The position numbers and the translations under genes were made by a program. This document shows, piece by piece, positions 1 through 9,492 of a stretch of DNA of 64,000 nucleotides. The notes under the pieces were generated by a model that saw only the letters and a list, made by a program, of their open reading frames with translations, was not told the DNA's origin and made no database searches. Source of the stretch: Aerococcaceae bacterium DSM 111020 (GTDB taxonomy: Bacteria; Bacillota; Bacilli; Lactobacillales; Aerococcaceae); assembly GCA_015863185.1 (NCBI GenBank), contig JACBXP010000007.1, positions 61,254 through 125,253 on the forward strand. Reading direction: 5' to 3'. The first letter of the stretch is position 1; every line of letters starts with the position of its first letter.

Positions 1-624
1 CCAGAACTCTGCTGTATCAGACTCTAAGGTCCATTCAGTAATTTCACCTTGATTCCCCACTTCATTTAAAGCAATTTCTGAAGCTTCATCAATTGAAATT
101 GTTTCTTCAAGATTTAATGTTTTATGTTCGAATTCTTGAACGTCTGAGGCAGATTCGCTTGATGCACTTTCAGGTTCTTCAGAATCATCATTTAGCCAAC
201 CTTCATTGAATTCTTGTTGACGAACTTCTCCGTTTACCCATTCAATGTCTAGTTCATATTCATTAAGGTCTTGATCTAAACCTTCAATCTCAATATTATA
301 AACACGTTCTTGTTCAGTAGATGTTGATTCAACATTTTCTGTATCATCATCGTCTTCGTCATCATCGTTTTCAAGTTCAACTTGGATTTTTGAGATTTGT
401 GATTCAGGATATTCTTCTTCGAAGATTTTAAGTGCTTCTTCGACACCTAATTGCGTTTCTGATGCCGGTGTTTCTTCAGCGTTTGTTTCAACACCTTCAG
501 AAATTTCTGACGTTGATTCAGAAGTAGCACTTGATTCTTGTGCAGTAACAAGATTAGCTGAAACGCCAACCACCATCATTGCACTTAATCCAACTGTGAT
601 CATTTGACGTAAAGATTTCTTCAT
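1..624 (-). CDS. Secreted PepSY-domain protein, C-terminus outside the window
   Basis: The frame is open from an ATG at 622-624 to the window edge, giving 208 codons without a stop, so the gene is cut at its 3' end. The first 30 residues form a signal peptide: MKKSLRQM, a hydrophobic stretch, then an Ala-containing cleavage region ending VTAQE. A low-complexity Ser/Thr/Glu linker follows. Two PepSY-like repeats are visible, one beginning near GVEEALKIFEEEYP and a second near SIDEASEIALNEVG. A run of Asp/Glu separates the halves of the first repeat. A ribosome site (GGAGAG) lies about 9 bases before the ATG. PepSY domains are generally thought to inhibit or modulate extracellular proteases; no specific partner can be named here. 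Confidence 0.85.
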   Translation of the reverse strand, partial: MKKSLRQMITVGLSAMMVVGVSANLVTAQESSATSESTSEISEGVETNAEETPASETQLGVEEALKIFEEEYPESQISKIQVELENDDDEDDDDTENVESTSTEQERVYNIEIEGLDQDLNEYELDIEWVNGEVRQQEFNEGWLNDDSEEPESASSESASDVQEFEHKTLNLEETISIDEASEIALNEVGNQGEITEWTLESDTAEFW

Positions 625-945
625 AAATTACATCTCTCCTTTAAGGTTTGATTTAGACAAATATAGCATCTAACGTCTATGTATATTATTATAACCCAAA
701 TACATAAAAAGGTGTTGAAATATGCCTAGCTGTGCTATTCACTAGTAAAATCAAGCAATATTAAGTCATCTATACTATATAACTGTAGTGTGTTTTTTTA
801 TTGATAGGCCTTGGATTAAAGTTATCATTTGTAATGAATTTATAAAACGAAGAATCTCGTGGATGAAGCAGTGGCTTATCATAACGTATCAAATAAAAAA
901 GCATTCCTATTTTGAGGAATGCTTTTTAATATATTGTTCTAAATG
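625..945. other. Intergenic region between two leftward genes
   Basis: About 320 bases without a credible gene. It holds the ribosome site and a TATAAT-like -10 (688-693, minus strand) of the PepSY gene and, at its left-reading end, the terminator of the transporter gene at 896-927. The middle (about 720-890) is AT-rich, and I see no conserved structure in it. Confidence 0.5.
896..927. terminator. Bidirectional rho-independent terminator
   Basis: An 8-bp stem, GCATTCCT (901-908) with AGGAATGC (915-922), has a 6-base loop and is flanked by five A and five T. It lies directly after the stop codon of the leftward AbgT gene and should end that transcript. Confidence 0.85.
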
Positions 946-2490
946 TTAAAACATTATTGGAGCACCTGGTCCTAAAGGAATATTGAAGAAATACCAGATA
1001 GCGAGTAACAAGACCCAGCCTAGTGCGAATGAAATAGAGTAAGGTAGCATCGTAGAAATTAAGGTACCTAGACCGCTTTTCTTATCATATTGTTTCATGA
1101 AAACTAATACCATCGCAAAGTAACTCATGAGAGGTGTTATAACATTAACAACAGAATCTGCGATACGATATGACGCTTGCGTTAATTCTGGTGTTAGTCC
1201 TAATTGGAAGAGCATTGGAACAAAAATTGGTGCCATAATTGCCCATTTCGCTGAGGCAGAACCTAGGAATAAATCTAAAACCATTGCCAAAGCTATAAAT
1301 GCTAAAATGAGTGGGAATCCTGTAAAGCTGACCGATTCTAAAAATTGAGCACCATTCACTGATAAAATAGTGCCTAAATTGGTATAGGCAAAATAGCTTA
1401 TAAATTGTGATGCAAAGAAAGCCAAAACAATATAATTTGCCATTGTGCGCATTGATTCAACCATACCTTCAACAAAGTCTTCAGTATTTTTAATTTTACC
1501 AGTAGTTAGACCATAAGCTACACCAGGAATTAGGAATAGCAAGAATAGTGCAAAGATTAAGCCATTATTCATAAACTCATTAGTTGTCATGAGTCCAGTC
1601 TCAGGATCCATTGAGCGTAATGCACCATTTTCAGGTACTAACATGAATGCAAATATTGCAATGAAAATAATTAAGGAAATGAATGCGTTACGTAACCCAT
1701 TAGATTCCTGCTTCGTCAGGGGTGTATTTTCAGGTTGATAATCACCAGTATATTCACCAAGACGAGGTTCTGTTACTTTAATTGTAACAATGGTTCCTAT
1801 TAAAGTAAGTAAGAAAGTCGAAGCAATCATAAAATACCAGTTTCCAGTAATCGACATTTGGTAGTCAATACCCGCACTTCGTAGAGCTTCGTTCGTGAGC
1901 CCCGTAAGTAATGCATCATTAGGACCAATTAATAGGTTAGCAGAAAAACCACATGAAACACCTGCAAAAGCAGCCGCGATTCCTGCCACTGGATGACGTC
2001 CCGCACTTGCGAATAGAATACCACCTAATGGAATAACAACAACGTATCCAGCATCGGAAGCAATACTTGACATGACACCGGCAAACACGATAACTAATGT
2101 TAGCAAGCTATCAGGTACTGATTGGATCAGTCTTTTTAAACCGGTATTAATTAATCCTGTCCATTCTGCAGCCCCAACTCCTAACATAGTAACAAGTACA
2201 GTTCCTAAAGGTGCGAAACCTGTAAAGTTTAAGACAGCATTATTAAAGATATATCGAATACCTTCTTTATTCATCAAGGTATTAGCATAGACAGTTACGT
2301 CTTGTCCTTTAGCAGAATCAAAATAAGTAGCTGATAAATCAAATCTAGCGGCTAATTCTGAAATGACTATAACGATGAGTGCTAAAATAATAAATAAAAC
2401 AACAGGATGAGGTAACTTATTACCTATACGTTCAATCCCATTCAAAATACCGCCATGGTTCTGGTCAGTATTGTTTTCATTGTTTGCCAT
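946..2490 (-). CDS. AbgT-family transporter (p-aminobenzoyl-glutamate type)
   Basis: The 514-residue integral membrane protein has about a dozen hydrophobic segments. The N-terminal block GIERIGNKLPHPVVLF is typical of AbgT-family carriers, as is the later segment around SDAGYVVVIPLGG. The C-terminal half carries a second conserved block near FLGSASAKWAIMAPIF. Family members import p-aminobenzoyl-glutamate or, in some species, export folate-related sulfonamides. Substrate cannot be fixed from sequence, and no abgA/abgB peptidase gene lies beside it. It appears to be a single-gene transcript: it has its own terminator downstream, and the gene on its other side diverges. The start is the ATG at 2490, with a purine-rich GAAAGAAG site upstream. 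Confidence 0.88.
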   Translation of the reverse strand: MANNENNTDQNHGGILNGIERIGNKLPHPVVLFIILALIVIVISELAARFDLSATYFDSAKGQDVTVYANTLMNKEGIRYIFNNAVLNFTGFAPLGTVLVTMLGVGAAEWTGLINTGLKRLIQSVPDSLLTLVIVFAGVMSSIASDAGYVVVIPLGGILFASAGRHPVAGIAAAFAGVSCGFSANLLIGPNDALLTGLTNEALRSAGIDYQMSITGNWYFMIASTFLLTLIGTIVTIKVTEPRLGEYTGDYQPENTPLTKQESNGLRNAFISLIIFIAIFAFMLVPENGALRSMDPETGLMTTNEFMNNGLIFALFLLFLIPGVAYGLTTGKIKNTEDFVEGMVESMRTMANYIVLAFFASQFISYFAYTNLGTILSVNGAQFLESVSFTGFPLILAFIALAMVLDLFLGSASAKWAIMAPIFVPMLFQLGLTPELTQASYRIADSVVNVITPLMSYFAMVLVFMKQYDKKSGLGTLISTMLPYSISFALGWVLLLAIWYFFNIPLGPGAPIMF

Positions 2491-2682
2491 AGGTTAACAT
2501 CTTCTTTCTATATAATATATTCAAATCTTAAAAAATAATTTAACATGAATCAGTAAAAATAGCTAATTAATGGTATTAAAATTTATGTGAATAATTCAAG
2601 TTAAATTTAAAGACAACAGTGTCTCTTAACAATAGCTTCATCATGTAGAACTCAAAGTTAATTAAAGGAACATTTACTTTAT

Positions 2683-2711
2683 TTGCGGGTTCATTAAAGG
2701 TTCGATACAAT
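2683..2711 (+). promoter_or_regulatory. Promoter of the 2-hydroxyacid dehydrogenase gene
   Basis: TTGCGG (2683-2688) and TACAAT (2706-2711) are separated by 17 bases, about 30 bases before the chosen GTG start. This is a sigma-A type match. Confidence 0.6.
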
Positions 2712-2739
2712 AGTATTAATATGAATGAGGAGTGATTTC

Positions 2740-3699
2740 GTGAAAGTAGCGTTACTTGAACCATTACGAGTACCTGAAAGTTATATCAAACAATTAGCAG
2801 AAGAAATCGAAGAATTGGGTCATGAATTTGTTTATTATGACAACAAAACAACGGATGTTGATGAATTATACGAACGTAGTAAAGATGCAGAAGTTGTGAT
2901 CATTGCAAATAATCCCTATCCTAAAGATGTGATTGAGCGCTTAGAGAAAACAGAACTTATCAATGTCGCTTTCACTGGAGTGGATCATGTTGACATGAAA
3001 GCAGCTGCTGATAAAGGCATTAAAGTGGCGAATGCCTCTGGTTATTCGAATACGGCCGTTCCAGAACTTGCCATTGGTCTAGTGTTGAGTTTGTACCGAA
3101 ATATTGTGGAATCAGATGCTGATACAAGACGTGGTGAAGACTTCTCAGAACCGTTCCAAGGCCGTGAGATTAAAGGGAAAACCGTTGGAATTGTCGGGAC
3201 CGGTTCATTAGGATTAAAAACTGCGGAACTATTCAAAGCATTTGGCGCGGAACTCATTGGTTATAATCGTTCTGAAAAAGAAGAAGCAAAAGAATTGGGC
3301 TTGAAATATACTTCATTAGAAGAATTAATGAAAACAGCTGATATCATTTCGATTCATTTACCTAATACTGAAGACACAAAAGGAATTATCAGTAAAGAAT
3401 TGATGGATTCAATGAAAGACGAAGCGATAATAATTAATGTTGCACGGGGTCCAATTGTAGATAATGAAGCATTAGCTGATTTATTAAATCAAGAGAAAAT
3501 TGGTGGAGCTGGTATTGATGTATATGACATGGAACCACCTCTTCCTAATGATTATCCATTAATTCACACGAAAAGATCCGTATTAACACCACATATTGCT
3601 TTCTTAACCGATGAATCGATGATCGATCGAGCGAACATTACTTTTGATAATGCAATTAAATACTTGGAAGGCGAAGAACAAAATATTGTCGATAATTAA
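2740..3699 (+). CDS. NAD-dependent D-2-hydroxyacid dehydrogenase
   Basis: This 319-residue member of the D-isomer-specific 2-hydroxyacid dehydrogenase family would reduce a 2-oxo acid with NAD(P)H in the cytoplasm. The dinucleotide-binding loop is VGIVGTGSLG in the middle of the protein. The catalytic Arg lies in NVARGPIVDN, the Glu in DVYDMEPPLP and the His in LTPHIAFLTDE, so all three catalytic residues are present. The GTG at 2740 is preferred to the in-frame ATG at 2725 because GGAGTG sits 5-6 bases before it and the ATG has no ribosome site. Substrate (lactate, phosphoglycerate or glyoxylate type) cannot be assigned; the length is shorter than SerA. Confidence 0.88.
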   Translation: MKVALLEPLRVPESYIKQLAEEIEELGHEFVYYDNKTTDVDELYERSKDAEVVIIANNPYPKDVIERLEKTELINVAFTGVDHVDMKAAADKGIKVANASGYSNTAVPELAIGLVLSLYRNIVESDADTRRGEDFSEPFQGREIKGKTVGIVGTGSLGLKTAELFKAFGAELIGYNRSEKEEAKELGLKYTSLEELMKTADIISIHLPNTEDTKGIISKELMDSMKDEAIIINVARGPIVDNEALADLLNQEKIGGAGIDVYDMEPPLPNDYPLIHTKRSVLTPHIAFLTDESMIDRANITFDNAIKYLEGEEQNIVDN

Positions 3700-3705
3700 A
3701 GGTAT

Positions 3706-3735
3706 CCCTTGTGCTTTTAGCACGAGGGTTTCTTA
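3706..3735 (+). terminator. Terminator after the dehydrogenase gene
   Basis: The stem CCCTTGTGCT pairs with AGCACGAGGG around a TTT loop (one G-T pair) and is followed by TTTCTT. It starts seven bases after the stop codon. Confidence 0.75.
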
Positions 3736-3760
3736 AATTGATGATTGAGTGGAGATGATG

Positions 3761-4333
3761 ATGGAAAATATTAAGTTGGTTCCTTTAAAACAAGAGGATT
3801 TAAAACAAATTTGGGTGGATGGTTATTCAGAACAATCCCCTGATTGGAAACAATATGATGCGCCATTTATTGATGATTATCATAGTTTTGAGACAGCTCA
3901 CCATTTGATCGTCTCTTCTCTGGGGAATTATTTGCAAAGTGACGCGGTCAGAGGAATTGTTGTAAAGGATCAAATAATTGGAATCGTTAGTAGACATTGG
4001 ATTGATTATAAAACTCGGTGGCTGGAGGTCGGAATTGTTATATATCAAGCTAAGAATCGTGGCCATCACTTTGGTATCAAAGCTTTATCACAATGGATTA
4101 CTGAAACTTTTGAATCAAATAAAGGGATTCAATACTTAGGGTTGACGACATGGTCTGGCAATAAAGCGATGATTCAGACAGCAGAGAAGATTGGCTTATT
4201 AAAAATGGCGCATATTCCACGAGTAATCTATTGGAATGATGAATATTATGACCATCTAAAATATGGTGTGCTACGTGAAGATTGGTTTGATGTCGAAAAA
4301 ACACAAAAAAGCACAAAAAAGCATCTAGAATAG
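3761..4333 (+). CDS. GNAT-family N-acetyltransferase
   Basis: The protein has 190 residues with the RimJ/RimL-like GNAT arrangement: an N-terminal strand IKLVPLKQEDL, a central strand LEVGIVIYQ, the acetyl-CoA loop region KNRGHHFGIKAL (a variant of RxxGxG/A), and a C-terminal TTWSGNKAMIQTAEKIGL segment in which the Asn and aromatic pattern of the family is kept. It likely acetylates an amino group of a protein or small molecule; the acceptor is unknown. Several starts overlap (GTG 3749, ATG 3755, 3758, 3761). The ATG at 3761 has GGAG six bases upstream and is chosen. Confidence 0.8.
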   Translation: MENIKLVPLKQEDLKQIWVDGYSEQSPDWKQYDAPFIDDYHSFETAHHLIVSSLGNYLQSDAVRGIVVKDQIIGIVSRHWIDYKTRWLEVGIVIYQAKNRGHHFGIKALSQWITETFESNKGIQYLGLTTWSGNKAMIQTAEKIGLLKMAHIPRVIYWNDEYYDHLKYGVLREDWFDVEKTQKSTKKHLE

Positions 4334-4352
4334 TATCTAGACGCTTTTTTTA
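4313..4352. terminator. Bidirectional terminator between convergent genes
   Basis: AAAAAAGC-ATCTAGA pairs with TCTAGA-C-GCTTTTTT, with A-rich and T-rich flanks. It overlaps the last codons of the acetyltransferase gene and ends just before the stop of the leftward exporter gene, so it serves both. Confidence 0.75.
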
Positions 4353-4355
4353 TTG

Positions 4356-4847
4356 TTAATTATTCGCTTCAATGAGCTCTGCGCGACGATCTTTTAATTT
4401 GGCTTTGGTTGAGAAATAAATCTCAAAGATCGAATCAGACATAAAGACCCCTAATGCAATAGCGCCGGCTGTCATCATTGTACGAACGAGGAAGTTTGCA
4501 GCTTCTGAAGGATTCCCATTAATAAAGTGAAAAGCTGTCTGATAAATGGCCGATCCAGGTACATAAATGAAAAAGGTCGGTATATAAAACATAGTTACTG
4601 GAGCTAGGTAATGTCTTGCAAAAAATTGCGCCATAATCGATGCGATAAAACAAGCATAAAAAGTGGCTAAAAATTCTGAAACACTAAAATAATTAAATAA
4701 TAAATAGGTAGCATAAGAAACAACACCGACTGGCCATATTTTAAATAATATTTGTCGTGGCGCTTCCAGAGTAATGGCAGAAAAAATTGTTACCATCATC
4801 GCAGCGAAAAGTTGCATAACGACGTTAAATATATTTATTGCATCCAT
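4356..4847 (-). CDS. ThrE-type threonine/serine exporter, small subunit (YjjB-like)
   Basis: The protein has 163 residues with four or five predicted membrane helices and a short charged C-terminal tail (KAKLKDRRAELIEANN). It matches the short partner (DUF3815/ThrE_2) of split ThrE exporters. In actinobacteria ThrE is one chain; in many Firmicutes and in E. coli (YjjP/YjjB) it is two. Its start overlaps the end of the larger subunit gene by 13 bases, so the two are translationally coupled. Family members export threonine, serine or, for YjjPB, succinate; the substrate here is not determined. Confidence 0.85.
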   Translation of the reverse strand: MDAINIFNVVMQLFAAMMVTIFSAITLEAPRQILFKIWPVGVVSYATYLLFNYFSVSEFLATFYACFIASIMAQFFARHYLAPVTMFYIPTFFIYVPGSAIYQTAFHFINGNPSEAANFLVRTMMTAGAIALGVFMSDSIFEIYFSTKAKLKDRRAELIEANN

Positions 4848-5617
4848 GCAGAGACACCTCCATATAAAGAAAGTCCAATTGCGACACCTAGTGCAATCGA
4901 TAGAGCGATAACAAATGCATCCGCAATTCGGGCCACACCAGACACATAATCGCCTTTAAGTGTGTCACGAATCCCATTCGTAAAAGCAGTTCCCGGGTAA
5001 AGTGGCATTAATGCCGCAATAATAACGATACTACTCGATATATCAAAAGGTAATAAATTGGTAAAAAGTTCAGTTGCAAATGCTGTTAGTATCGTTGTAA
5101 ACATGGTGAAAATGAAATCATTCATATCAATGAAATTCTTCCAAATTCTTGATAGAGCAACAACCGCGCCAATAAAGAAAGAAATAATAATATCAAATAA
5201 TTGCCCACCACCTAAAATCGTAAAAGCAACAACTAGTAAAATTGTCGCAATATCGATACTATAGATAGTATATTCCGACTCATTGACAGCATTCAACCGC
5301 TCACGTGCTTCATCAACATTCATCCGACCGCTTGTTAGCGCACGAGAAATATTATTTACGCGATATATCTTATTCAGATGATTTCCACGATGATTAATGC
5401 GGCGAACAATTGTTATCGGATCAACCTCTGGATTACTATCATCCAGTGTTAGAAATAAACCTGTCGTATTAGTGACCACGTCAATTGAATCCATTTCGCT
5501 TGTAGCTAAAATACGGCGAACGGTATCTTCTACACGATAACTCTCAGCATGTGACTCCAGCATTATTTGTCCCGCTAATGCAGCGACTTCTGCTAAATTT
5601 TTGTGTTCCGTATTCAC
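4835..5617 (-). CDS. ThrE-type threonine/serine exporter, large subunit (YjjP-like, DUF1212)
   Basis: The protein has 260 residues. The N-terminal 110 or so residues are a soluble domain with the family motif AGQIMLESHAESYRVEDTV and the TGLFLTLDD segment. It is followed by five hydrophobic helices (from about residue 120), including MPLYPGTAFTNGIRD, the conserved ThrE loop. It is the first gene of the two-gene leftward unit with the small subunit. The start at 5617 follows a CGAGGTGAG-type ribosome site on the minus strand. Confidence 0.87.
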   Translation of the reverse strand: MNTEHKNLAEVAALAGQIMLESHAESYRVEDTVRRILATSEMDSIDVVTNTTGLFLTLDDSNPEVDPITIVRRINHRGNHLNKIYRVNNISRALTSGRMNVDEARERLNAVNESEYTIYSIDIATILLVVAFTILGGGQLFDIIISFFIGAVVALSRIWKNFIDMNDFIFTMFTTILTAFATELFTNLLPFDISSSIVIIAALMPLYPGTAFTNGIRDTLKGDYVSGVARIADAFVIALSIALGVAIGLSLYGGVSAWMQ

Positions 5618-5772
5618 TTTCTCACCTCGATGAATTGTATTTGGGATAAATCTTAATAAATGGTAACATAGTTAAAGAAAATTAACTATGAGAATTATGC
5701 AAATAAGGCCGTTAAACTTATAATTCTGACCATTTTTCATTCAGAAAATGCTTACATAATTAAGGAGCAAAT

Positions 5773-6618
5773 ATGAAGATTACCAAAATTGAACAACAAA
5801 AAAAAGACAAACAACGCTATTCCATTTATGTGGACAATGAATTTTTGATTGGTATTGATGAGCAAGTATTAATGGATTTTGCATTGTATAAGGATCAAAA
5901 TATTTCTGAAGATATAATACAGCGATTAAAAGAGGCTGAACAATATTCTAAGTTTTATCAGAGAGCTCTGAATTATTTGTCCTATCAGATGCGGTCAGTA
6001 AGAGAAGTCCAAGATTATTTAAAAAAATTATCGTTAACAGATCATCAAGATAAAGCACAGACGATTTTATTGGATTCACAGACCCGCCAAAAGATTATTG
6101 ACAGATTATTATCGCAAGGTTATTTGAATGATTTACAATTTGGAAAGAGTTATGTTCGCACACAAGCCACAGTTAATTACAAAGGACCATCTAATATTCG
6201 TCATGAATTAGTCAAAAAAGGATTAACAGAGGATGAAATCGAAGATTCACTTCATGAGTATCCCATAGACCAGCAGTTGGAAAATGGTTTAGAATTAGCA
6301 CAAAAATTTGTGCGAACACAAAAAAATAAAACCCCCAAAATTATTAAACAAAAACTTCTAGTCCATTTGATTAATAAAGGATATGGCAGAGATATTATTC
6401 AATATGTCATGGGTGAGATTCAAATCGAAAAAGATGAAGAGGATTTAACACTTATTCTGGAAAAGGACGCGGAAAAAAGTTTTAAAAAACGGCAACGCAA
6501 ATTTAGCGGTTATGAGCTGAAGCAACGCATTATTCAAGATTTACTACGTAAAGGACATTCGATGGATGCAATTAATTATTGGTTATTAGATAATGAATCA
6601 TTATTAACACAAGAATAG
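5773..6618 (+). CDS. recX: Regulatory protein RecX
   Basis: The cytoplasmic protein has 281 residues and is made of repeated three-helix RecX units: ALNYLSYQMRSVREVQDYL near residue 70, DRLLSQGYLNDLQFGKSYV near 115, and a third, more degenerate C-terminal set ending QDLLRKGHSMDAINYWL. It begins with the Firmicutes-type N-terminal extension (ITKIEQQKKDKQRYSIYVD). RecX binds RecA filaments and limits recombination and the SOS response. recA is not in the window. The ribosome site is AAGGAG seven bases before the ATG. The gene is followed after 8 bases by mutY, so a DNA-repair operon is likely. Confidence 0.92.
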   Translation: MKITKIEQQKKDKQRYSIYVDNEFLIGIDEQVLMDFALYKDQNISEDIIQRLKEAEQYSKFYQRALNYLSYQMRSVREVQDYLKKLSLTDHQDKAQTILLDSQTRQKIIDRLLSQGYLNDLQFGKSYVRTQATVNYKGPSNIRHELVKKGLTEDEIEDSLHEYPIDQQLENGLELAQKFVRTQKNKTPKIIKQKLLVHLINKGYGRDIIQYVMGEIQIEKDEEDLTLILEKDAEKSFKKRQRKFSGYELKQRIIQDLLRKGHSMDAINYWLLDNESLLTQE

Positions 6619-6626
6619 GAAGAAAT

Positions 6627-7754
6627 TTGTTGACTGTAAAAAAAGAAGAAAAATTGATTGACTGGTCTGAAGATAAAATACTTGCCTTTCGAGAAACATT
6701 ACTTGATTGGTATGACCGTGAAAAAAGAGATATTCCGTGGCGGCACCATGCTGACAATCCTTATTATATTTGGGTGAGTGAAATTATGTTGCAACAAACG
6801 CAGGTCGCTACAGTTATTCCATATTTTGAGCGTTTTATCAGCACATTACCTACTATTCAAGCCTTAGCTGAAGCTGAGGAAGAAGTATTGATGCATTTGT
6901 GGCAAGGATTGGGATACTATTCTCGCGTTAGAAATATGCAGACTGCTGCTCAACAAATAATGGATGAATATCACGGTGAGATGCCTCGAACGTATGAAGA
7001 ATTGTTGCAATTAAAGGGAATAGGCCCTTATACTGCAGCCGCAATTGCTAGCATTGCCTATGGAATACCGGAACCGGCACTTGATGGGAATCTGATTCGG
7101 ATCGTCACACGTTTATTTAACTTACATGATGATATTACTAAAGCAAAGTCTAAACGTTTATTCAGAGATATTTACAAATTATTAATCGATCCTGAACGAC
7201 CGGGAGATTTTAATCAAGCATTAATGGATATGGGGGCCACCATTATGACCGCCTCTAATCCTTATCCTGAGCCACATCCACTTAAAGTCTTTGATGCTTC
7301 CTATCAAGCAAAAACGGCACATTTATTACCTAACAAGCCTAAAAAAGTTAAACAAACACAGCATTTAATGAATGCTTATCTTGTGTACAATCATGAGGGA
7401 GCTATATTGATGCGGAAACATGAAAAAGGTGAATTGCTTCAAGATTTGTGGCATTTTCCAATAATTGAGCAACAATCATTGCAAGAGAATAATGATCTCA
7501 ATCATTTGCATGAATTTAGAGAATGGATAAACAAACAAGGGATTGAAGATGTAGATATTTTAAGAGCTCGAAAAATGGATCTGCCATCGATTAAACATGT
7601 GTTTAGTCATCGTATTTGGGAATTGGATCGATTCTTGATCGTGACAAATGAATTTGAATTACCTCAAGGTATGGTGTGGATTCAACTCGAAGATTTAGTG
7701 GATTATCCTATCTCAACATTACAGAAAAAATTATTGAAAGATATAAAGGGGTGA
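6627..7754 (+). CDS. mutY: Adenine DNA glycosylase MutY lacking the iron-sulfur cysteines
   Basis: The enzyme removes adenine mispaired with 8-oxoguanine. In the 375-residue chain, catalytic Glu52 lies in SEIMLQQTQV, the helix-hairpin-helix is LKGIGPYTAAA (129-139), and catalytic Asp153 is in ALDGN. The C-terminal NUDIX-like domain retains the FSH motif (HVFSHRIWEL) used to recognise 8-oxoG. The four cysteines that normally bind [4Fe-4S] are absent: by alignment their places are held by Met207, Pro214, His217 and Asp223. All other motifs are intact, so this is a natural cluster-less MutY rather than a decayed gene. The start is TTG at 6627 or 6630, after AGGAAG. The gene runs 4 bases before the ABC pair. 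Confidence 0.92.
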   Translation: MLTVKKEEKLIDWSEDKILAFRETLLDWYDREKRDIPWRHHADNPYYIWVSEIMLQQTQVATVIPYFERFISTLPTIQALAEAEEEVLMHLWQGLGYYSRVRNMQTAAQQIMDEYHGEMPRTYEELLQLKGIGPYTAAAIASIAYGIPEPALDGNLIRIVTRLFNLHDDITKAKSKRLFRDIYKLLIDPERPGDFNQALMDMGATIMTASNPYPEPHPLKVFDASYQAKTAHLLPNKPKKVKQTQHLMNAYLVYNHEGAILMRKHEKGELLQDLWHFPIIEQQSLQENNDLNHLHEFREWINKQGIEDVDILRARKMDLPSIKHVFSHRIWELDRFLIVTNEFELPQGMVWIQLEDLVDYPISTLQKKLLKDIKG

Positions 7755-7758
7755 TTGC

Positions 7759-9492
7759 ATGAAACAGTTAGGAAAATATTTTCAAGGACGTAAACTTATC
7801 AGTGTTTTAGGGCCGATATTTAAGTTGATAGAAGCATTATTAGAATTATTGGTCCCACTAATTGTTGCTCGTATTATTGATGAGGCGATTCCTGTAGGTG
7901 ATACGTCACATTTATTCCGATTAATGCTGGTGATGATTGCATTAGGCTTTGTAGGTTTTATTCTAGCGATCGCAGCTCAATACTTTGCCTCAGAGGCCGC
8001 GGTGGGATTTGCGAAAGATTTGACGGCTGATTTGTATGAACGAAGTATAAGATTAAATAAAACACGCAAAGATGCTTACGGTGGTTCGAGTTTGATTAAT
8101 CGTATCGCAAGTGATACATTTCAAATTCAAACCGGATTAAATATTTTTTATCGTCTGTTCCTAAGATCGCCTTTCATTGTATTGGGATCATTGATTATGG
8201 CAATTCAAATTAATCGTCAAATCTCGATTTGGTTTATTTGGATGATCGTTATTTTGACCATCGTTGTGATAGCGATTATGAAGATTGCATCGCCATTACT
8301 AGATCGGATTCGTCAACGATTTGATAAACTCGTTACACAGACAAGAGAACAAATACAAGGGATTCGAGTCATCAAAGCTTTCAACCAACAACATCGTGAG
8401 ATTGAACAATTTAAAGAGACAAATCAAACATTAACGTCTACTTTATTGCGCGTTGGTAGAATAAATGCGTTAAGTAATCCACTGACCTATTTAACGGTGA
8501 ACTTTATTTTGATTGGAATGATGTGGCAAGGTGGACTTCAAGTTTCTGTGGGGACCCTTACTCAAGGACAATTAGTTGCATTAATTAATTATTTATTATC
8601 AATATTAGTTGAATTAGTAAAGTTAGCGATGGTTCTTGATGTCATTAATAAATCCTTAACAAGTGCACGTCGTGTCAATGTCATTCTTGAGGAAGATACA
8701 GAACAATTAGATGGTGAGACAATTAAAACACCAATGGATCCCAATATGAATCAAGCGATGATTATTGACCAAGTGTCCTTCTCTTATCCTGGTGCTCGGT
8801 CTAATGCTTTGGAAGACATTCAATTGGCTATACGCCAAGGAGACTTCATAGGAATTATTGGTTCAACCGGATCTGGTAAATCGACATTGATGCAATTATT
8901 AACGAAAACATATGAACCTACGGAAGGAACAATATATTACCATCCTGAATTATTCGATACCCAATCTTTGTCTAAGTTAAGGGCAGATATTTCGGTAGTC
9001 CCTGGACAACCGACACTCTTTAAAGGAACGATACGCAGTAATTTACAGATGGGGAAAGAGAATGCAACGGATGCCCAAATGTGGCAAGCACTAGACGATG
9101 CACAAGCGGGAGAATTTGTACGTCAATTAACTGATGGCTTGGATGCACCAGTGCAAGCATTTGGCAGAAATTTTTCTGGCGGACAAAGACAAAGATTAAC
9201 CATTGCACGCGCTTTAATTAAAGATAGTGCTTTACTGATTTTTGATGACTCTACATCTGCACTGGATTATGTGACAGAGTCTAATTTCCAGAAAACATTG
9301 AAGAATAATTATCAAGATCGAACAATAATTATGATTTCTCAACGAATTCACAGTTTAAGACATGCTGATTTGATTACGGTACTTGAAGCAGGGCGACAAG
9401 TTGGTGTTGGAACGCACGAAGAATTGCTTGAAGAGAATACCGTTTATCAAGAAATCTATGCATCCCAATCGGTAGCGGAGGTGGAGAAATGA
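7759..9492 (+). CDS. Heterodimeric ABC exporter, subunit with degenerate ATP site
   Basis: The protein has 577 residues: an N-terminal six-helix membrane domain (about 1-310) and a C-terminal ATPase domain. Walker A is GSTGSGKST (near 371) and the signature is a perfect FSGGQRQRL. However, the Walker B segment reads LLIFDDSTSALD, with Asp instead of the catalytic Glu, and the switch reads ISQRIHS, with Gln instead of His. This is the hallmark of the degenerate half in LmrCD/BmrCD-type multidrug exporters. The partner gene overlaps by 4 bases (ATGA). The substrate is unknown; such pairs export drugs, lipids or peptides. Confidence 0.9.
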   Translation: MKQLGKYFQGRKLISVLGPIFKLIEALLELLVPLIVARIIDEAIPVGDTSHLFRLMLVMIALGFVGFILAIAAQYFASEAAVGFAKDLTADLYERSIRLNKTRKDAYGGSSLINRIASDTFQIQTGLNIFYRLFLRSPFIVLGSLIMAIQINRQISIWFIWMIVILTIVVIAIMKIASPLLDRIRQRFDKLVTQTREQIQGIRVIKAFNQQHREIEQFKETNQTLTSTLLRVGRINALSNPLTYLTVNFILIGMMWQGGLQVSVGTLTQGQLVALINYLLSILVELVKLAMVLDVINKSLTSARRVNVILEEDTEQLDGETIKTPMDPNMNQAMIIDQVSFSYPGARSNALEDIQLAIRQGDFIGIIGSTGSGKSTLMQLLTKTYEPTEGTIYYHPELFDTQSLSKLRADISVVPGQPTLFKGTIRSNLQMGKENATDAQMWQALDDAQAGEFVRQLTDGLDAPVQAFGRNFSGGQRQRLTIARALIKDSALLIFDDSTSALDYVTESNFQKTLKNNYQDRTIIMISQRIHSLRHADLITVLEAGRQVGVGTHEELLEENTVYQEIYASQSVAEVEK

